Assembly: GCF_003130705.1 (NCBI RefSeq)
Contig: NZ_CP021357.1
Location: 1 to 64,000 of the forward strand
Direction of reading: 5' to 3'
DNA: 64,000 nt
Source of the DNA: Rhodococcus oxybenzonivorans
GTDB lineage: Bacteria > Actinomycetota > Actinomycetes > Mycobacteriales > Mycobacteriaceae
Made by a program: the position numbers and the translations under genes. Under the pieces are notes generated by a model, which searched no databases, was not told where the DNA came from, and saw only the letters and a list, made by a program, of their open reading frames with translations. This document shows positions 10,364-19,240 of the stretch, one piece after another; the stretch's first letter is position 1; every line of letters starts with the position of its first letter.

Positions 10364-10483
10364 ATGACCGGCACCCTCTCCTGCTGCGGTTCAGCGCGGG
10401 GGATGGTGCCCGGCGAGCCTGCTGCTGCACCGCCGGCGTCCCGCGCCTCACCGCGCGGTGTCCCGCCCCCTCCGGGGTGCTGA
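10364..10483 (+). CDS. Possible 39-residue Cys-Cys micro-protein
   Basis: A short frame starting MTGTLSCCGSARGMVPG and rich in Pro/Ala afterwards, with GGGAAAGG directly upstream of its ATG at good spacing. It lies between the repressor and the DUF302 gene. The vicinal cysteines would suit a sulfur or metal carrier. It could be chance; no homologue known to me. Confidence 0.3.
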   Translation: MTGTLSCCGSARGMVPGEPAAAPPASRASPRGVPPPPGC

Positions 10484-10537
10484 CCGCGCCGACCACCACC
10501 GCTCACCCCAGTACTCGACGGAAAGGCAGACACGCTC

Positions 10538-10951
10538 ATGACACTCGCTCTTTCGACCACCCTGCACACCTCGTTCGCCGACGCGGTCGAACGGACCCGT
10601 CAAGCCCTGGCCGAGCAAGGCTTCGGCGTACTCACCGAGATCGACATGAAGGCCACCCTCAAGGCGAAACTCGGTGAGGACATGGAGGACTACCTGATCC
10701 TCGGCGCCTGCAATCCGCCGCTCGCGCACCGCGCGGTCACCGTGGACCGGCAGATCGGGCTGCTGCTGCCGTGCAACGTCGTCGTGCGCGCCGACCCCGC
10801 CGACCCGGGCGCGGTGCTGATCGACGCGATGAACCCACAGGTGATGGTCCAGGTCGCCGACCAACCCGGGCTCGGTGGCGTCGCCGACGACGCCACCGCC
10901 GCGTTGCAGGCCGCCATCGACTCCCTCACCCGAAACACCGGCGACCGGTAG
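10538..10951 (+). CDS. DUF302 protein
   Basis: A 137-residue DUF302-family protein (FADAVERTRQALAEQGFGVL at the start, then the conserved ILGACNPPLAHRAV motif with one Cys, and LLPCNVVVR). DUF302 proteins form a small alpha/beta fold and are often found with sulfur- or metal-stress genes; their activity is unknown. GAAAGG lies upstream of the ATG. It precedes the TauE gene by 47 bp and is probably co-transcribed. Confidence 0.85.
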   Translation: MTLALSTTLHTSFADAVERTRQALAEQGFGVLTEIDMKATLKAKLGEDMEDYLILGACNPPLAHRAVTVDRQIGLLLPCNVVVRADPADPGAVLIDAMNPQVMVQVADQPGLGGVADDATAALQAAIDSLTRNTGDR

Positions 10952-10998
10952 CCCAGACCCGGAGCGTCACACCCGGGGCCGGCAGGGGAAGGAGGATC

Positions 10999-11778
10999 GT
11001 GGACATAGCGGTCGCGCTCGCGCTCGCGCTCGGAGCGATCATCGGCATCCTGCTCGGCCTCCTCGGCGGCGGCGGGTCGATCCTGGCCGTCCCCGCCCTG
11101 GTCTTCGGCCTCGGACTGAGCCTCGAGGAGGCCATCCCTATTTCCCTGCTGGTGATCGGTGTCGCCTCCCTCATCGGTGCCATCCCGAAAATTCGTCAGC
11201 ACCAAATCAACTGGCGCATGGCCGGCGTCTTCGCCGCCTGCGGTATTCCTGCCACCTTCGCCGGCAGCGCGGTCGGGCGCCTGCTGCCGCAATCGGTGGT
11301 CATGATCGGTTTCGCCGCGGTGATGGTCGTCGCCGGGATCCGGATGCTGATGGACCGAGGCGACACCGGCACCGCCTGCGCGGTCGGGGACTCGGGGATC
11401 GATTGGCGCCGCTGCGCCCCCCGATCCATCCCCGCCGCGGCCGCGGTGGGCTTCCTCACCGGCCTGTTCGGCGTCGGCGGCGGCTTCCTGATCATCCCCG
11501 CCCTGGTGCTGATGCTCGGCCTGCAAATGCCAGTCGCGATCGGCACCTCCCTGGTCATCATCGTCGCGAACTCGGCGGCCGGTCTGATCTCTCACCTGAG
11601 CGGCGCGAGCATCGACTGGGCGATCACCGCCGCGTTCGCCGGCACCGCCATCGCCGGGTCCCTGATCGCCAGTCACTTCGGCACCAGGGTCGACACCGAC
11701 CGGCTGCAGCGCTGGTTCGCCTACCTCGTCTTCGTCGTCGCCGCCTATGTGCTGGTCGACACGATCTTTCTCCGCTGA
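10999..11778 (+). CDS. TauE/SafE-family sulfite (or organosulfonate) exporter
   Basis: A 259-residue membrane protein with about eight helices and the two family repeats GLLGGGGS and [10 protein letters not shown] at the starts of its two halves. TauE/SafE proteins export sulfite or sulfonates; here it would remove the sulfite produced by the persulfide dioxygenase encoded next. The GTG at 10999 has AAGGAGG 4 bases upstream; longer frames upstream overlap the DUF302 gene. Confidence 0.85.
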   Translation: MDIAVALALALGAIIGILLGLLGGGGSILAVPALVFGLGLSLEEAIPISLLVIGVASLIGAIPKIRQHQINWRMAGVFAACGIPATFAGSAVGRLLPQSVVMIGFAAVMVVAGIRMLMDRGDTGTACAVGDSGIDWRRCAPRSIPAAAAVGFLTGLFGVGGGFLIIPALVLMLGLQMPVAIGTSLVIIVANSAAGLISHLSGASIDWAITAAFAGTAIAGSLIASHFGTRVDTDRLQRWFAYLVFVVAAYVLVDTIFLR

Positions 11779-11812
11779 GGAGGGCGGGAGCCGACCACCA
11801 CACGTTTCACCT

Positions 11813-11828
11813 ATGCCCTCCCGGGTAT
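11813..11828. promoter_or_regulatory. Degenerate sixth CstR-type operator
   Basis: ATGCCCTCCCGGGTAT matches the ATACCCCCTGGGGTAT pattern at 12 or 13 of 16 positions and lies 22 bp before the ribosome site of the persulfide dioxygenase gene. Weak, but well placed. Confidence 0.4.
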
Positions 11829-11864
11829 GCGGCCTACAGAGAACATGTGAGGAAGGTACGAGAA

Positions 11865-13217
11865 TTGGACGTGTCGATCATCGAGACTTCGAGCCTGGGC
11901 GACCGCAGCTACCTGATCAGCGACGGCGCTATCGGCGTCGTCGTCGACCCGCAACGCGACATCGACCGGGTGCTTGCCCTGGCACGCGACCGCGGCGTGC
12001 GGATCACCCATGTCCTCGAAACGCACATCCACAACGACTACGTCACCGGCGGCCTCGAGCTCTCCCGCACCACCGGTGCCGAGTACGTCGTCCCCACCGG
12101 TGACGACGTCGGATACCAGCGGCGAGCCGTGTCCGACGGTGACCTCATCGATGCCGGCCCCATCCTCCTGCAGGTGATGCACACCCCCGGCCACACCCAC
12201 CACCACGTCAGCTATGTGCTGCGGGAGACCACCGGCGGCATCCGCGGAGTCTTCACCGGCGGATCGATGCTCTTCGGCACCACCGGCCGCACCGACCTCC
12301 TCGGCAAGGAGCACACCGAGGAGCTGACCCACGCCCAGTACCACTCGGTGCGCCGCCTCGCCGCCGAGCTGCCCCCGGGCACCGAGGTGTACCCCACCCA
12401 CGGGTTCGGCAGCTTCTGCGCCGCCACCCCCGCCACCGGGGACTCCTCCACCGTCGGCGAACAACGCGAGACCAACCCGGCGCTGACCCAGGACGAACAA
12501 CGCTACGTCGACGAACTCCTCGCCGGCCTGGCCGACTACCCGGCCTACTACGCGCACATGGGCGTGCTCAACACCGAAGGGCCGCCCCCGGTCGATTTGT
12601 CACTGCCCAAACTGGTCGACCCGGATGAGCTGCGCCGCCGCATCGAGGCCGGGGAATGGGTGGTGGACCTGCGTGAGCGCACCGCCTTCGCCGCCGGCCA
12701 CCTCGGCGGGACCCTCGGGTTCGAGCTGTCGGACTCGTTCGTCACCTACCTCGGCTGGCTCTACCAGTGGGGTGCACCGTTGACCCTGATCGGCGAGAAC
12801 GAAGACCAGGTCGCCGACGCCCGCCGTGAACTGGTCCGCATCGGCATCGACGACCTCGACGGCGCCGCGGTCGGCGAAATCCACACCCTCGTCGCCGGCA
12901 CCGCTCTGCGGTCCTACCGGGTCGCCGACTTCGCCGCCCTCTCGGAGAGACTGCCCGAGCAGGACATCACCGTCCTCGATGTGCGTCAACGCAACGAATA
13001 CGAGACGAGCCACATCGACGGGGCGATCAACATCCCGCTCCACGAACTCGCCGACCGCCTCGGGACTCTCCCCGACGGGGAGATCTGGGTGCACTGCGCC
13101 TCCGGCTACCGATCCTCCATCGCCGCCTCGATGATCGACCGACCCGACCGCACCACCGTGTTGATCAACGACGACTTCGACAACGCGAAGGACACCGACA
13201 TCACCAGCACGACATAG
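11865..13217 (+). CDS. Persulfide dioxygenase fused to rhodanese domains (CstB-like)
   Basis: A 450-residue protein. Residues about 1-240 are a metallo-beta-lactamase-fold persulfide dioxygenase with H54-I-H56-N-D58-Y and the HTPGHTHHH motif that holds the single iron. Residues about 255-345 look like a rhodanese fold without an active Cys (VVDLRERTAFAAGHLGG). Residues about 355-450 are a second rhodanese with VHCASGYRS and Cys411. This order is that of CstB, which turns persulfide into thiosulfate using sulfite. AGGAAGG at 11850-11856 fits a TTG start at 11865 best; GTG at 11871 or 11847 is also in frame. It should work with the sulfite exporter upstream. Confidence 0.9.
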   Translation: MDVSIIETSSLGDRSYLISDGAIGVVVDPQRDIDRVLALARDRGVRITHVLETHIHNDYVTGGLELSRTTGAEYVVPTGDDVGYQRRAVSDGDLIDAGPILLQVMHTPGHTHHHVSYVLRETTGGIRGVFTGGSMLFGTTGRTDLLGKEHTEELTHAQYHSVRRLAAELPPGTEVYPTHGFGSFCAATPATGDSSTVGEQRETNPALTQDEQRYVDELLAGLADYPAYYAHMGVLNTEGPPPVDLSLPKLVDPDELRRRIEAGEWVVDLRERTAFAAGHLGGTLGFELSDSFVTYLGWLYQWGAPLTLIGENEDQVADARRELVRIGIDDLDGAAVGEIHTLVAGTALRSYRVADFAALSERLPEQDITVLDVRQRNEYETSHIDGAINIPLHELADRLGTLPDGEIWVHCASGYRSSIAASMIDRPDRTTVLINDDFDNAKDTDITSTT

Positions 13218-13296
13218 GCGCCCGCTGTCCCCGAGGTGCTGATTGCTTCTCACGAGCCGGGGTACACGAGAGCGGATGCCGCAACAGGAGGACGAC

Positions 13297-13842
13297 ATGG
13301 TCGGACCCGCACGTCAGACCACCGCCACCCCCACCCGGGGGATCGCGTTGCCCGGCATCATTCTCGGCATCGGCCTCGGCGGCTTCGTCGACGGGATCCT
13401 GCTGCACCAAGTGCTGCAGTGGCACCACATGCTCACCAGCACCGACACCGACAACGTCGGCATCGACACCTACCCGGCCGACACCGTGCACGGACTGCAG
13501 ATCAACACCGTCTGGGACGGGCTGTTCCACACCTTCACCTGGCTGGCGGTCCTCGTCGGCCTCGGGCTGCTGTACTCCCGCGTCACGCATTCCCGCGGCC
13601 GGATCTGGGCGTCACGGGTGCTCTGGGGATGGGTCCTGGTCGGCTGGGGACTGTTCAACCTCGTCGAGGGCGTGATCGACCATCACCTCCTCGGCATCCA
13701 CCACGTGCGCGCCGGCGAGCACCAACTCTGGTGGGACCTCGGCTTCCTCGCCCTCGGTGCCGTCCTCGTCGCCGGCGGATGGCTGCTGCAACGCAGCGCC
13801 GCACCGGCGCAACCGAGTCCGGACACCACCGCGCCGCGATGA
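13297..13842 (+). CDS. DUF2243 four-helix membrane protein
   Basis: A 181-residue protein with four membrane segments and conserved histidines in GFVDGILLHQVLQWHHM and VIDHHLLGIHHV, typical of DUF2243. These proteins often sit beside CtaG-like genes. ATG 13297 has AGGAGG upstream. The stop overlaps the next start by 4 bp (ATGA), so the pair is co-translated. Confidence 0.85.
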   Translation: MVGPARQTTATPTRGIALPGIILGIGLGGFVDGILLHQVLQWHHMLTSTDTDNVGIDTYPADTVHGLQINTVWDGLFHTFTWLAVLVGLGLLYSRVTHSRGRIWASRVLWGWVLVGWGLFNLVEGVIDHHLLGIHHVRAGEHQLWWDLGFLALGAVLVAGGWLLQRSAAPAQPSPDTTAPR

Positions 13843-14654
13843 TCTCCGCACACGACGCGCACACCACCCATGCCCTCGGTCCGGGCACCGTCGTGGCCCT
13901 GCTCCTGATCGCAGCCGTGGCCGCCGTCTATCTCGTCCTCGCCGTGCAGCGCAGCCGCGAACCCCGGGGCTGGAGCCTCTGGCGGACCGCCAGCTTTCTC
14001 ACCGGCATCGTCCTGCTCGTGCTGGCCGTGACCCCGGCCTTGTCCCCGTACCCGGTCGGGGACTTCCGTGGCCACATGCACCAACACCTGCTGCTGGGAA
14101 TGTACGCCCCACTCGGCCTGGTGCTCGGCGCACCGATCACCCTGCTCCTACGCTCGATCTCCCCGGTGCACGGCCGCCTCATCGGCCGGGTGCTGCGGTC
14201 CCGCCCAGCACATTTCCTCGCCCACCCCGTCGTGGCCCTTGCCCTCTCCGTCGGCGGCCTCGTCGCCCTGTACTTCACCCCGCTGTACACCGCGACCACC
14301 ACCGACGAGGCGTTGCACCTTCTCGTGCACGTCCATTTCCTGCTGGCCGGCTGCCTGTTCGCCTGGGTCATCGCCGGCCCGGACCCCGCCCCACACCGCC
14401 CCTCGGTCCCGGTCCGGCTGGTGGTGCTCGGTGTCGCGATCGCCGGACATGCCGTGATCTCTCAACTGATGTACGCCGGGATCTTCGTCCAGATCCCCGT
14501 CCCGACCGACCAGCGTCAGGGAGCCGGGGAGCTGATGTACTACGGCGGCGACATCGCCGAACTACTCCTCGCCGTCGCGCTGCTGCTCACCTGGCGCCCG
14601 CAACGACAGCCGACACGCCAGATCAGGACCTTCGCGGCTTCCGCAGCGACGTGA
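13839..14654 (+). CDS. CtaG-like (caa3-type) cytochrome c oxidase assembly membrane protein
   Basis: A 271-residue polytopic protein with about seven helices, including the histidine-rich family motifs GHMHQHLLLGMYAPLGL, LLVHVHFLLAGCLF and the late GELMYYGGDIAELLL. The family is implicated in copper delivery to oxidase Cu-B sites. Linked to DUF2243 by a 4-bp overlap and last gene of the module. Its presence next to persulfide genes may protect respiration, since sulfide poisons cytochrome oxidase; that is inference. Confidence 0.8.
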   Translation: MISAHDAHTTHALGPGTVVALLLIAAVAAVYLVLAVQRSREPRGWSLWRTASFLTGIVLLVLAVTPALSPYPVGDFRGHMHQHLLLGMYAPLGLVLGAPITLLLRSISPVHGRLIGRVLRSRPAHFLAHPVVALALSVGGLVALYFTPLYTATTTDEALHLLVHVHFLLAGCLFAWVIAGPDPAPHRPSVPVRLVVLGVAIAGHAVISQLMYAGIFVQIPVPTDQRQGAGELMYYGGDIAELLLAVALLLTWRPQRQPTRQIRTFAASAAT

Positions 14655-14744
14655 GCATCCCGACGCCGAACGCGCCACGGGAGCCGCGCCGCGCGTCCCG
14701 CCGTCGAGGAACTCGACCATCCTCCGCCGGTTTTACGTCGAGCT

Positions 14745-14798
14745 CGTGCGAGTTTGACGCGTCGGACGACCGAGAATCCACGAACTCGCACGCTTTTT
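14745..14798 (+). terminator. Rho-independent terminator of the sulfur module
   Basis: 10-bp perfect inverted repeat (CGTGCGAGTT / AACTCGCACG) followed by CTTTTT. Confidence 0.6.
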
Positions 14799-15259
14799 GA
14801 CAACTGGTGACACGGTGATGCTCCACCCTCAAGGGTTTCGAAGTTCAAAATCCTCAGCATCGGTGAGGACGGCCATGCACTCATCGAGTCCCTACTGGAC
14901 AGCCCAGGAAAATACGCGTTCAGCGTCGCCTTGAAGTTTCTCGTCCCGCCTGCGGACTCCCTCCGAGGCTAAATGTCGGAGGGACGATCTACTCTGACAA
15001 CCGCGACGAGCAACAGGTCGCCACTCACTGCCCAGACCGCTGATCTGATCACGGTCCTGATCCGCGGTGTACCGCGGATTGGCAGGGGTGGCGGCCTGTT
15101 TCTCTTTGCGATCTTCGGGGGTGAACCCGCCACCACCGGCCCGCACCTAAAGGGCCCACTCATTTGGGTAGCTGTACCGATCCGCCTCCGGCAGCCGATA
15201 CACAGCGCAGGAGGGGGTTGCTTCATTCAACTGAGCCCGTTTCCGACCAAGGAGTCGCC
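14799..15259. other. Intergenic stretch with no recognisable protein gene
   Basis: About 460 bases. An open frame at 14973-15320 lacks a ribosome site and has no regular protein character. The stretch presumably carries the promoter of the two micro-proteins that follow. It contains a 19-bp sequence at 15001-15019 that recurs exactly at 25799-25817. Confidence 0.45.
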
Positions 15260-15352
15260 ATGTTGGACCTGGGATTTTTCTACGCTTTCCCTCAGTTCAC
15301 CGACGCCTGGGTGGCAATAAGCATGTGGTGGCAGTCGCTTCCATTCACCTAA
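15260..15352 (+). CDS. Trp-rich 30-residue micro-protein, first of a pair
   Basis: Reads MLDLGFFYAFPQFTDAWVAI and ends SMWWQSLPFT. It has three Trp and five Phe in 30 residues and no charged residues except two Asp. AAGGAG lies 5 bases before the ATG. The aromatic, hydrophobic make-up fits a membrane-inserted or membrane-active peptide. A second such frame starts 11 bp later with its own site, which makes chance less likely. No family known to me. Confidence 0.5.
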   Translation: MLDLGFFYAFPQFTDAWVAISMWWQSLPFT

Positions 15353-15363
15353 CCCCGGAGGCG

Positions 15364-15468
15364 ATGACGGTTGTGATTCCGATCCCCCCGTACGGGTTGG
15401 GCGACAGCTGGATGGTGTGGACACCTTGGCTGGTGCCCATAGTTCTCTGGTGGAACTCCTGGCACTGA
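15364..15468 (+). CDS. Trp-rich 34-residue micro-protein, second of the pair
   Basis: Starts MTVVIPIPPYGLGDSW and ends LVPIVLWWNSWH, with six Trp in 34 residues and a single likely membrane segment (about residues 15-31). CCGGAGG precedes the ATG. It could be a small subunit of a membrane complex or a leaderless, bacteriocin-like peptide; nothing nearby decides between these. Confidence 0.5.
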   Translation: MTVVIPIPPYGLGDSWMVWTPWLVPIVLWWNSWH

Positions 15469-15584
15469 CCCAGTACCTACGTGCGTGCCGCTGGCGACGG
15501 CTGGGCGGTGACGGCTGCGTGGTGATGGCGCTGTCCTGAGCCTTCTACCTGCGTAGCTCCCAGGTCACGGGCACAATCGGGCGT

Positions 15585-16559
15585 ATGCGGCTGATCGCGC
15601 CCATGCTGGCCACGGCCGGCGCACTCCCGGACGACCCGGCGGAACGGCCGTGGAGTTTCGAGATGAAGTACGACGGGTGCCGGATGCTGGCCTCGGTGGG
15701 CGGGGGCCGGGAGCCGGTGCTGTGGACCCGCGCCCTGAACGTGGTGACACCCTCGTATCCCGAGATCGCCGAGGCATTGACGGCAGCGTTCGGTGGCCGC
15801 GGGCGCATCGTTCTCGACGGGGAGATTGTCGTGCTCGATCACGGCCGGCCCTCGTTCGGACTGCTCCAGCGGCGCCTGGGTGTAGCCCATGCCACGAAGC
15901 CGCTGCAACGTCGAATACCTGTGACGTTTCTACCCTTTGACGTTCTGGTGCTCGGCGACCTGGATCTCATGAGCGCGTCGTACCTGGATCGGCGGGCGGA
16001 GCTGGCCGTGCTGGATTCGATCATCCAGGACGTCGGCGGCCTTCCCATCACGGTCCCTCCGCACTGGGAGAATCAGAGCAGCAAGATCATGCTCAATGCG
16101 GCGAGAAGCGCTGGCATGGAGGGGATCTTGGTTAAACGATCGACCTCGATCTATCTTCCGGGCCAGCGGAGCAGATCCTGGATCAAACACGCAATCCGCA
16201 CGCGCAGCTCGGTTTTGGTGATCGGGTTCGTCGGCTCGAGCCGTTCGGTCGCGGCACTGATCCTCGGAGCGTACGACGCCGAGAATAGATTAATCCAGGT
16301 GGGTTCCGTTTCTTCCGGGCTCACGGTGCCGATGCGCCGACAGCTCCGGGAGGACTTCCGGCCGCTGGAGCGCCCTAGCAGCCCTCTCACGGACCCGTCA
16401 GCAGCCGCGGAGACCTTCCCTGGGATTCAGTGGCTCACTCCTCGGCTGGTCGTGGACGTCGCCTACAGGGCGCACACGGCCGGTGGGCTACGGCATCCCT
16501 CTCTGAAGGGCCGGCGCTTCGACGTCGATTTTCAATCGGTTCGTGCGGAGGACCTGTAG
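15585..16559 (+). CDS. ATP-dependent DNA ligase (LigD ligase-domain type)
   Basis: A 324-residue ATP-dependent DNA ligase. The nucleotidyl-transfer motif FEMKYDGCR places the adenylated Lys at residue 28, followed by LDGEIVVLD (motif III), MEGILVKR (motif IV) and WIKHA (motif V), then an OB-fold domain from about residue 210. It corresponds to the ligase part of LigD or to stand-alone LigC-like enzymes; polymerase and phosphoesterase domains are absent. No Ku gene nearby. The ATG has only a weak site. Likely repairs nicks or breaks. Confidence 0.85.
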   Translation: MRLIAPMLATAGALPDDPAERPWSFEMKYDGCRMLASVGGGREPVLWTRALNVVTPSYPEIAEALTAAFGGRGRIVLDGEIVVLDHGRPSFGLLQRRLGVAHATKPLQRRIPVTFLPFDVLVLGDLDLMSASYLDRRAELAVLDSIIQDVGGLPITVPPHWENQSSKIMLNAARSAGMEGILVKRSTSIYLPGQRSRSWIKHAIRTRSSVLVIGFVGSSRSVAALILGAYDAENRLIQVGSVSSGLTVPMRRQLREDFRPLERPSSPLTDPSAAAETFPGIQWLTPRLVVDVAYRAHTAGGLRHPSLKGRRFDVDFQSVRAEDL

Positions 16560-16817
16560 GCCGGCCAGAGGAAAGCCGCCGACACCTTCCTCGGCGTCAG
16601 CGGCTCCTAATCCCCTACGCCTGGAACGCTACGCAATGTAGGTCTTACCCGGCTCGGGGGTGACAGTGACGCCATATCGCCTCTCGGCAAGCGGTCGCTC
16701 GCAGCGACTTTTCTGGTGTGGTACCCGGGGTATGAGCGCCACCGTCGCCCTCTTCAACATGGGCCGAGCTGGCGGTATTCCGGCGGGGCTCACTGCCGCT
16801 TCGGAAGGTTCAGCTGC

Positions 16818-18080
16818 TCACGGGGCCTGTCCATGATTGATGATGCCGTGAGCAAGGGGATTCGGTGTATGCAGCGGGTCCGGCCTACCGATGAGAGGGT
16901 GATCGGTGAGTGGCTCACCGAGGATGGCCAGGCCGCCGCGGTGCAGGGTCAGTCCGGTGATCGACGCAACCAGCACAACTGTCTTGTCGTGGACCAGAAG
17001 CATGATCTTCGATGCGGCGACATGATCTGCCCGGAACTTCCAGATCCCCCGGCCACGCTCCCACAGTTCCTGTGACGTGAGACCTGGGGCGTAACCGACG
17101 TGAGTTCGGCCGAGAGGGTCGTCGGGTTCGGCGGGTGAGACTGTGGGGAGCGTGACCCGTAAGGCCGCTAAACGCGCGGGAAGCTGCTTCGGCCGGAACC
17201 GCCGCAGCTCGGACGACGCTCCTCTCTCACGGTCACGGACGATGTGATCGAAGCTGGGGTAGTGCCGATTCGCGAGGTTGACCGGAGGCAGCGCACCGGT
17301 CGCCGTGAACCGCTGTTGTTCACAGAATTGCACGCGCCGCTCGAAATCGTCATCTAGGGCAGCGTCGACAATATCGAAGCCGAGCTTCTTCAACGCCCAT
17401 CCGATCTGGATGGAATGCTCGCCGGGAACATACCGGTCATGAAAGCGGCCGGCATCTTCCGGCACAGCCGAGTGCATCTCCTCCCGGCAACTCTGCGGCA
17501 GCGCGTCGAGGATGCGCAGCATGCACGCGCCGAGCAACCTCGATGCCGGGTAGCTCAGCATGGGACGATGCTCGACGGTCGCAATAGCGACGTACAGGCT
17601 CACCATCCGCACGAAGTACGCCTCCACCAGCGGGAAGATCTCTACCCACCACTCGACTGTGTCGGCCGCTCTGCCGCAGAAAAGGGCGTAGTGCGGGCTG
17701 TCGTCGAGGATGCGGACCGCGGCCGCGGCCGAGTCCTCATGCGCGTCGAGGATCAGCCGCGTGTGCTCTGTGACCTCGCACTTGTCGCACGGGTCCGCGA
17801 GTACACGAAAGGTGGATTCACTGCTCCGGAACCTGCGGTGACCGCAACTGTAAACAACGCAGCCAGGGGCCACGCAGTACAGGCATGCGTGGAGGTCCCC
17901 CTTCTTCCACGTCGCGTGTGATCGCCGCTGCAGCGGTGTTTCTCGCCACTCGTGTCCCACGGGGCATCGCCACCACAGCATCTCGTGCGAAGAGGCCGAG
18001 ATCGAATCAAGATCGACCCCAGCATTGCGGGCCCGATGTAGTTGCTGAAACAGCTCTGGGTGCTCGTCTTTGAAACGCAT
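16818..18080 (-). CDS. Zinc-ribbon protein of unknown function
   Basis: A 420-residue protein. The N-terminus (residues about 20-75) resembles the treble-clef zinc-ribbon repeat (MLWWRCPVGHEWRETPLQRR then CLYC), followed by a second Cys cluster (CGHRRF, CDKC). The middle is helical. The C-terminal segment (GIWKFRADHVAASKIMLLVH) may form a small barrel. Such zinc-ribbon repeats occur in proteins linked to mobile elements and restriction-like nucleases, but I see no nuclease motif. AAGGGGGG precedes the ATG. It lies between a DNA ligase and an Lsr2 gene; no operon partner. Confidence 0.6.
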   Translation of the reverse strand: MRFKDEHPELFQQLHRARNAGVDLDSISASSHEMLWWRCPVGHEWRETPLQRRSHATWKKGDLHACLYCVAPGCVVYSCGHRRFRSSESTFRVLADPCDKCEVTEHTRLILDAHEDSAAAAVRILDDSPHYALFCGRAADTVEWWVEIFPLVEAYFVRMVSLYVAIATVEHRPMLSYPASRLLGACMLRILDALPQSCREEMHSAVPEDAGRFHDRYVPGEHSIQIGWALKKLGFDIVDAALDDDFERRVQFCEQQRFTATGALPPVNLANRHYPSFDHIVRDRERGASSELRRFRPKQLPARLAALRVTLPTVSPAEPDDPLGRTHVGYAPGLTSQELWERGRGIWKFRADHVAASKIMLLVHDKTVVLVASITGLTLHRGGLAILGEPLTDHPLIGRPDPLHTPNPLAHGIINHGQAP

Positions 18081-18186
18081 ACCCCCCCTTGAGTTCTATT
18101 GGTAAAGAGACTTTCTCTTGTATCAATTGCGCGAAATTGCACCCGACGCAACCCATTGAAAGTCGCTGCGACCCTTGAATGAAGCG

Positions 18187-18366
18187 CTAGGCCAGCAAGG
18201 TCATGAACCCTATGAGGAAGACCCCCAGGCGACCGAACAGCACCGGGAATTCAGTGCTTATCTTCATCCGGAAGATGACACCTCTGGACGAGAGGTACCC
18301 GATTGCGGCGGCGATCGCACCGAGAACCATCAGGTGCCATGCCAAGGGAGCGAGAAAGTTCGTCAT
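18187..18366 (-). CDS. Small two-helix membrane protein
   Basis: A 59-residue protein starting MTNFLAPLAWHLMVLGAI with two likely membrane segments (about 8-28 and 42-58) separated by a short basic loop. No family recognised. A TTG at 18384 is an alternative start. Confidence 0.45.
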   Translation of the reverse strand: MTNFLAPLAWHLMVLGAIAAAIGYLSSRGVIFRMKISTEFPVLFGRLGVFLIGFMTLLA

Positions 18367-18545
18367 GGCGCGAACGGTAGCCAAACCTCGGGAGTCCCGA
18401 AGAAGGTTGTTGCTTGCCTTGACCAGCAGCGATGCCGTACGGCATCGCTGAGCCTAACAAAGACGACAAAATGTCGGGCGTGTCGAGACGCTGATGCTGC
18501 CAGTACTGTCATCCGGTCTGTACCGGAGACTGAGGAGTGGAATCT

Positions 18546-18890
18546 GTGGCACGCAGGGTCGTAGTTGAGATGGTCGACGACATCGACGGCACCGCCTTCG
18601 GTGAGGACGGCGAGAGCATCCACTATGCGGTCGACGGCGTCGAGTACGTGATCGACTTGAAGGACGATGCGAAGGAACTCCGCGAGACCTTCGAGTACTA
18701 CATCGCGCACTCCACCCGGGTCGGCGGCCGCAAGCACCGCTCCGACCGGCCGGACAACGCCACTGCCGGGAAGCGGCCGCGGGGCGAAACGCAGAAGATT
18801 CGCGCCTGGGCGCTCGAGCAGGGCTACGAGCTCTCCTCCCGCGGCCGTATCCCCACTGAGGTCGAGCAGGCCTTCCACGCCGCCCACTGA
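18546..18890 (+). CDS. lsr2: Lsr2-family nucleoid protein (H-NS-like silencer)
   Basis: A 114-residue Lsr2 protein. The N-terminal dimerisation part (VVVEMVDDIDGTA, VDGVEYVIDL) is followed by a basic linker and the C-terminal DNA-binding domain with IRAWALEQGYELSSRGRIP, whose RGR reaches the AT-rich minor groove. Lsr2 silences horizontally acquired DNA; a copy on an accessory replicon may lower the cost of its carriage. GTG 18546 is set by GAGGAG at 18531-18536. Confidence 0.92.
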   Translation: MARRVVVEMVDDIDGTAFGEDGESIHYAVDGVEYVIDLKDDAKELRETFEYYIAHSTRVGGRKHRSDRPDNATAGKRPRGETQKIRAWALEQGYELSSRGRIPTEVEQAFHAAH

Positions 18891-18934
18891 AGCTCCGAGG
18901 CTGATGTCGCGGCCTTCTCGCACCTCGATCGTGC

Positions 18935-18970
18935 ACAGGCACCCCGGTCCGAATGGACCGGGGTGCCTGT
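18935..18970 (+). terminator. Strong hairpin terminator of lsr2
   Basis: Perfect 16-bp inverted repeat (ACAGGCACCCCGGTCC) around GAAT, followed by TT. Confidence 0.85.
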
Positions 18971-18995
18971 TTAACCGGGAGTTTTGCAGGTCCTC

Positions 18996-19235
18996 TTAAC
19001 CCGGGGTGTTGCGGGGATCGGTGGCAGGCGGAACAGAGTCCTTAGCCCTGATCTTTCCATCCACACCGTGGATGTTGAGTTCAGCGCCGGCGGAATTTGC
19101 ACGACCAAGTTCACGAGCCTTGGCGATGCTCTCCTTCTGCGTCCCGGTCACAGCACTTGCCCGGGAGTTCCCTTCGACCTTGACCTTCCAGGCATCGCCA
19201 CTTTTCACGACGTGGATGTTCTTCTTGGTAGCCAC
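18996..19235 (-). CDS. DUF2188 small protein
   Basis: A 79-residue protein with the DUF2188 core (NIHVVKSGDAWKVKVEGNSR, GTQKESIAKARELGR, ELNIHGVDGKIR). DUF2188 is a small alpha/beta fold of unknown role, common in phage, plasmid and stress loci. The GTG at 19235 lies 5 bp after the stop of the 34-residue basic peptide, so the two are probably translated together. Confidence 0.75.
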   Translation of the reverse strand: MATKKNIHVVKSGDAWKVKVEGNSRASAVTGTQKESIAKARELGRANSAGAELNIHGVDGKIRAKDSVPPATDPRNTPG

Positions 19236-19240
19236 GCGCT

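Noticed and set aside
10771..11864. Upstream extensions of the TauE and persulfide dioxygenase frames
   Set aside because: They read through DUF302 and TauE coding DNA in wrong frames; ribosome sites place the starts at 10999 and 11865.
14973..15320. 115-codon frame before the micro-proteins
   Set aside because: No ribosome site, irregular composition, and it overlaps the better supported 30-codon frame in another frame.
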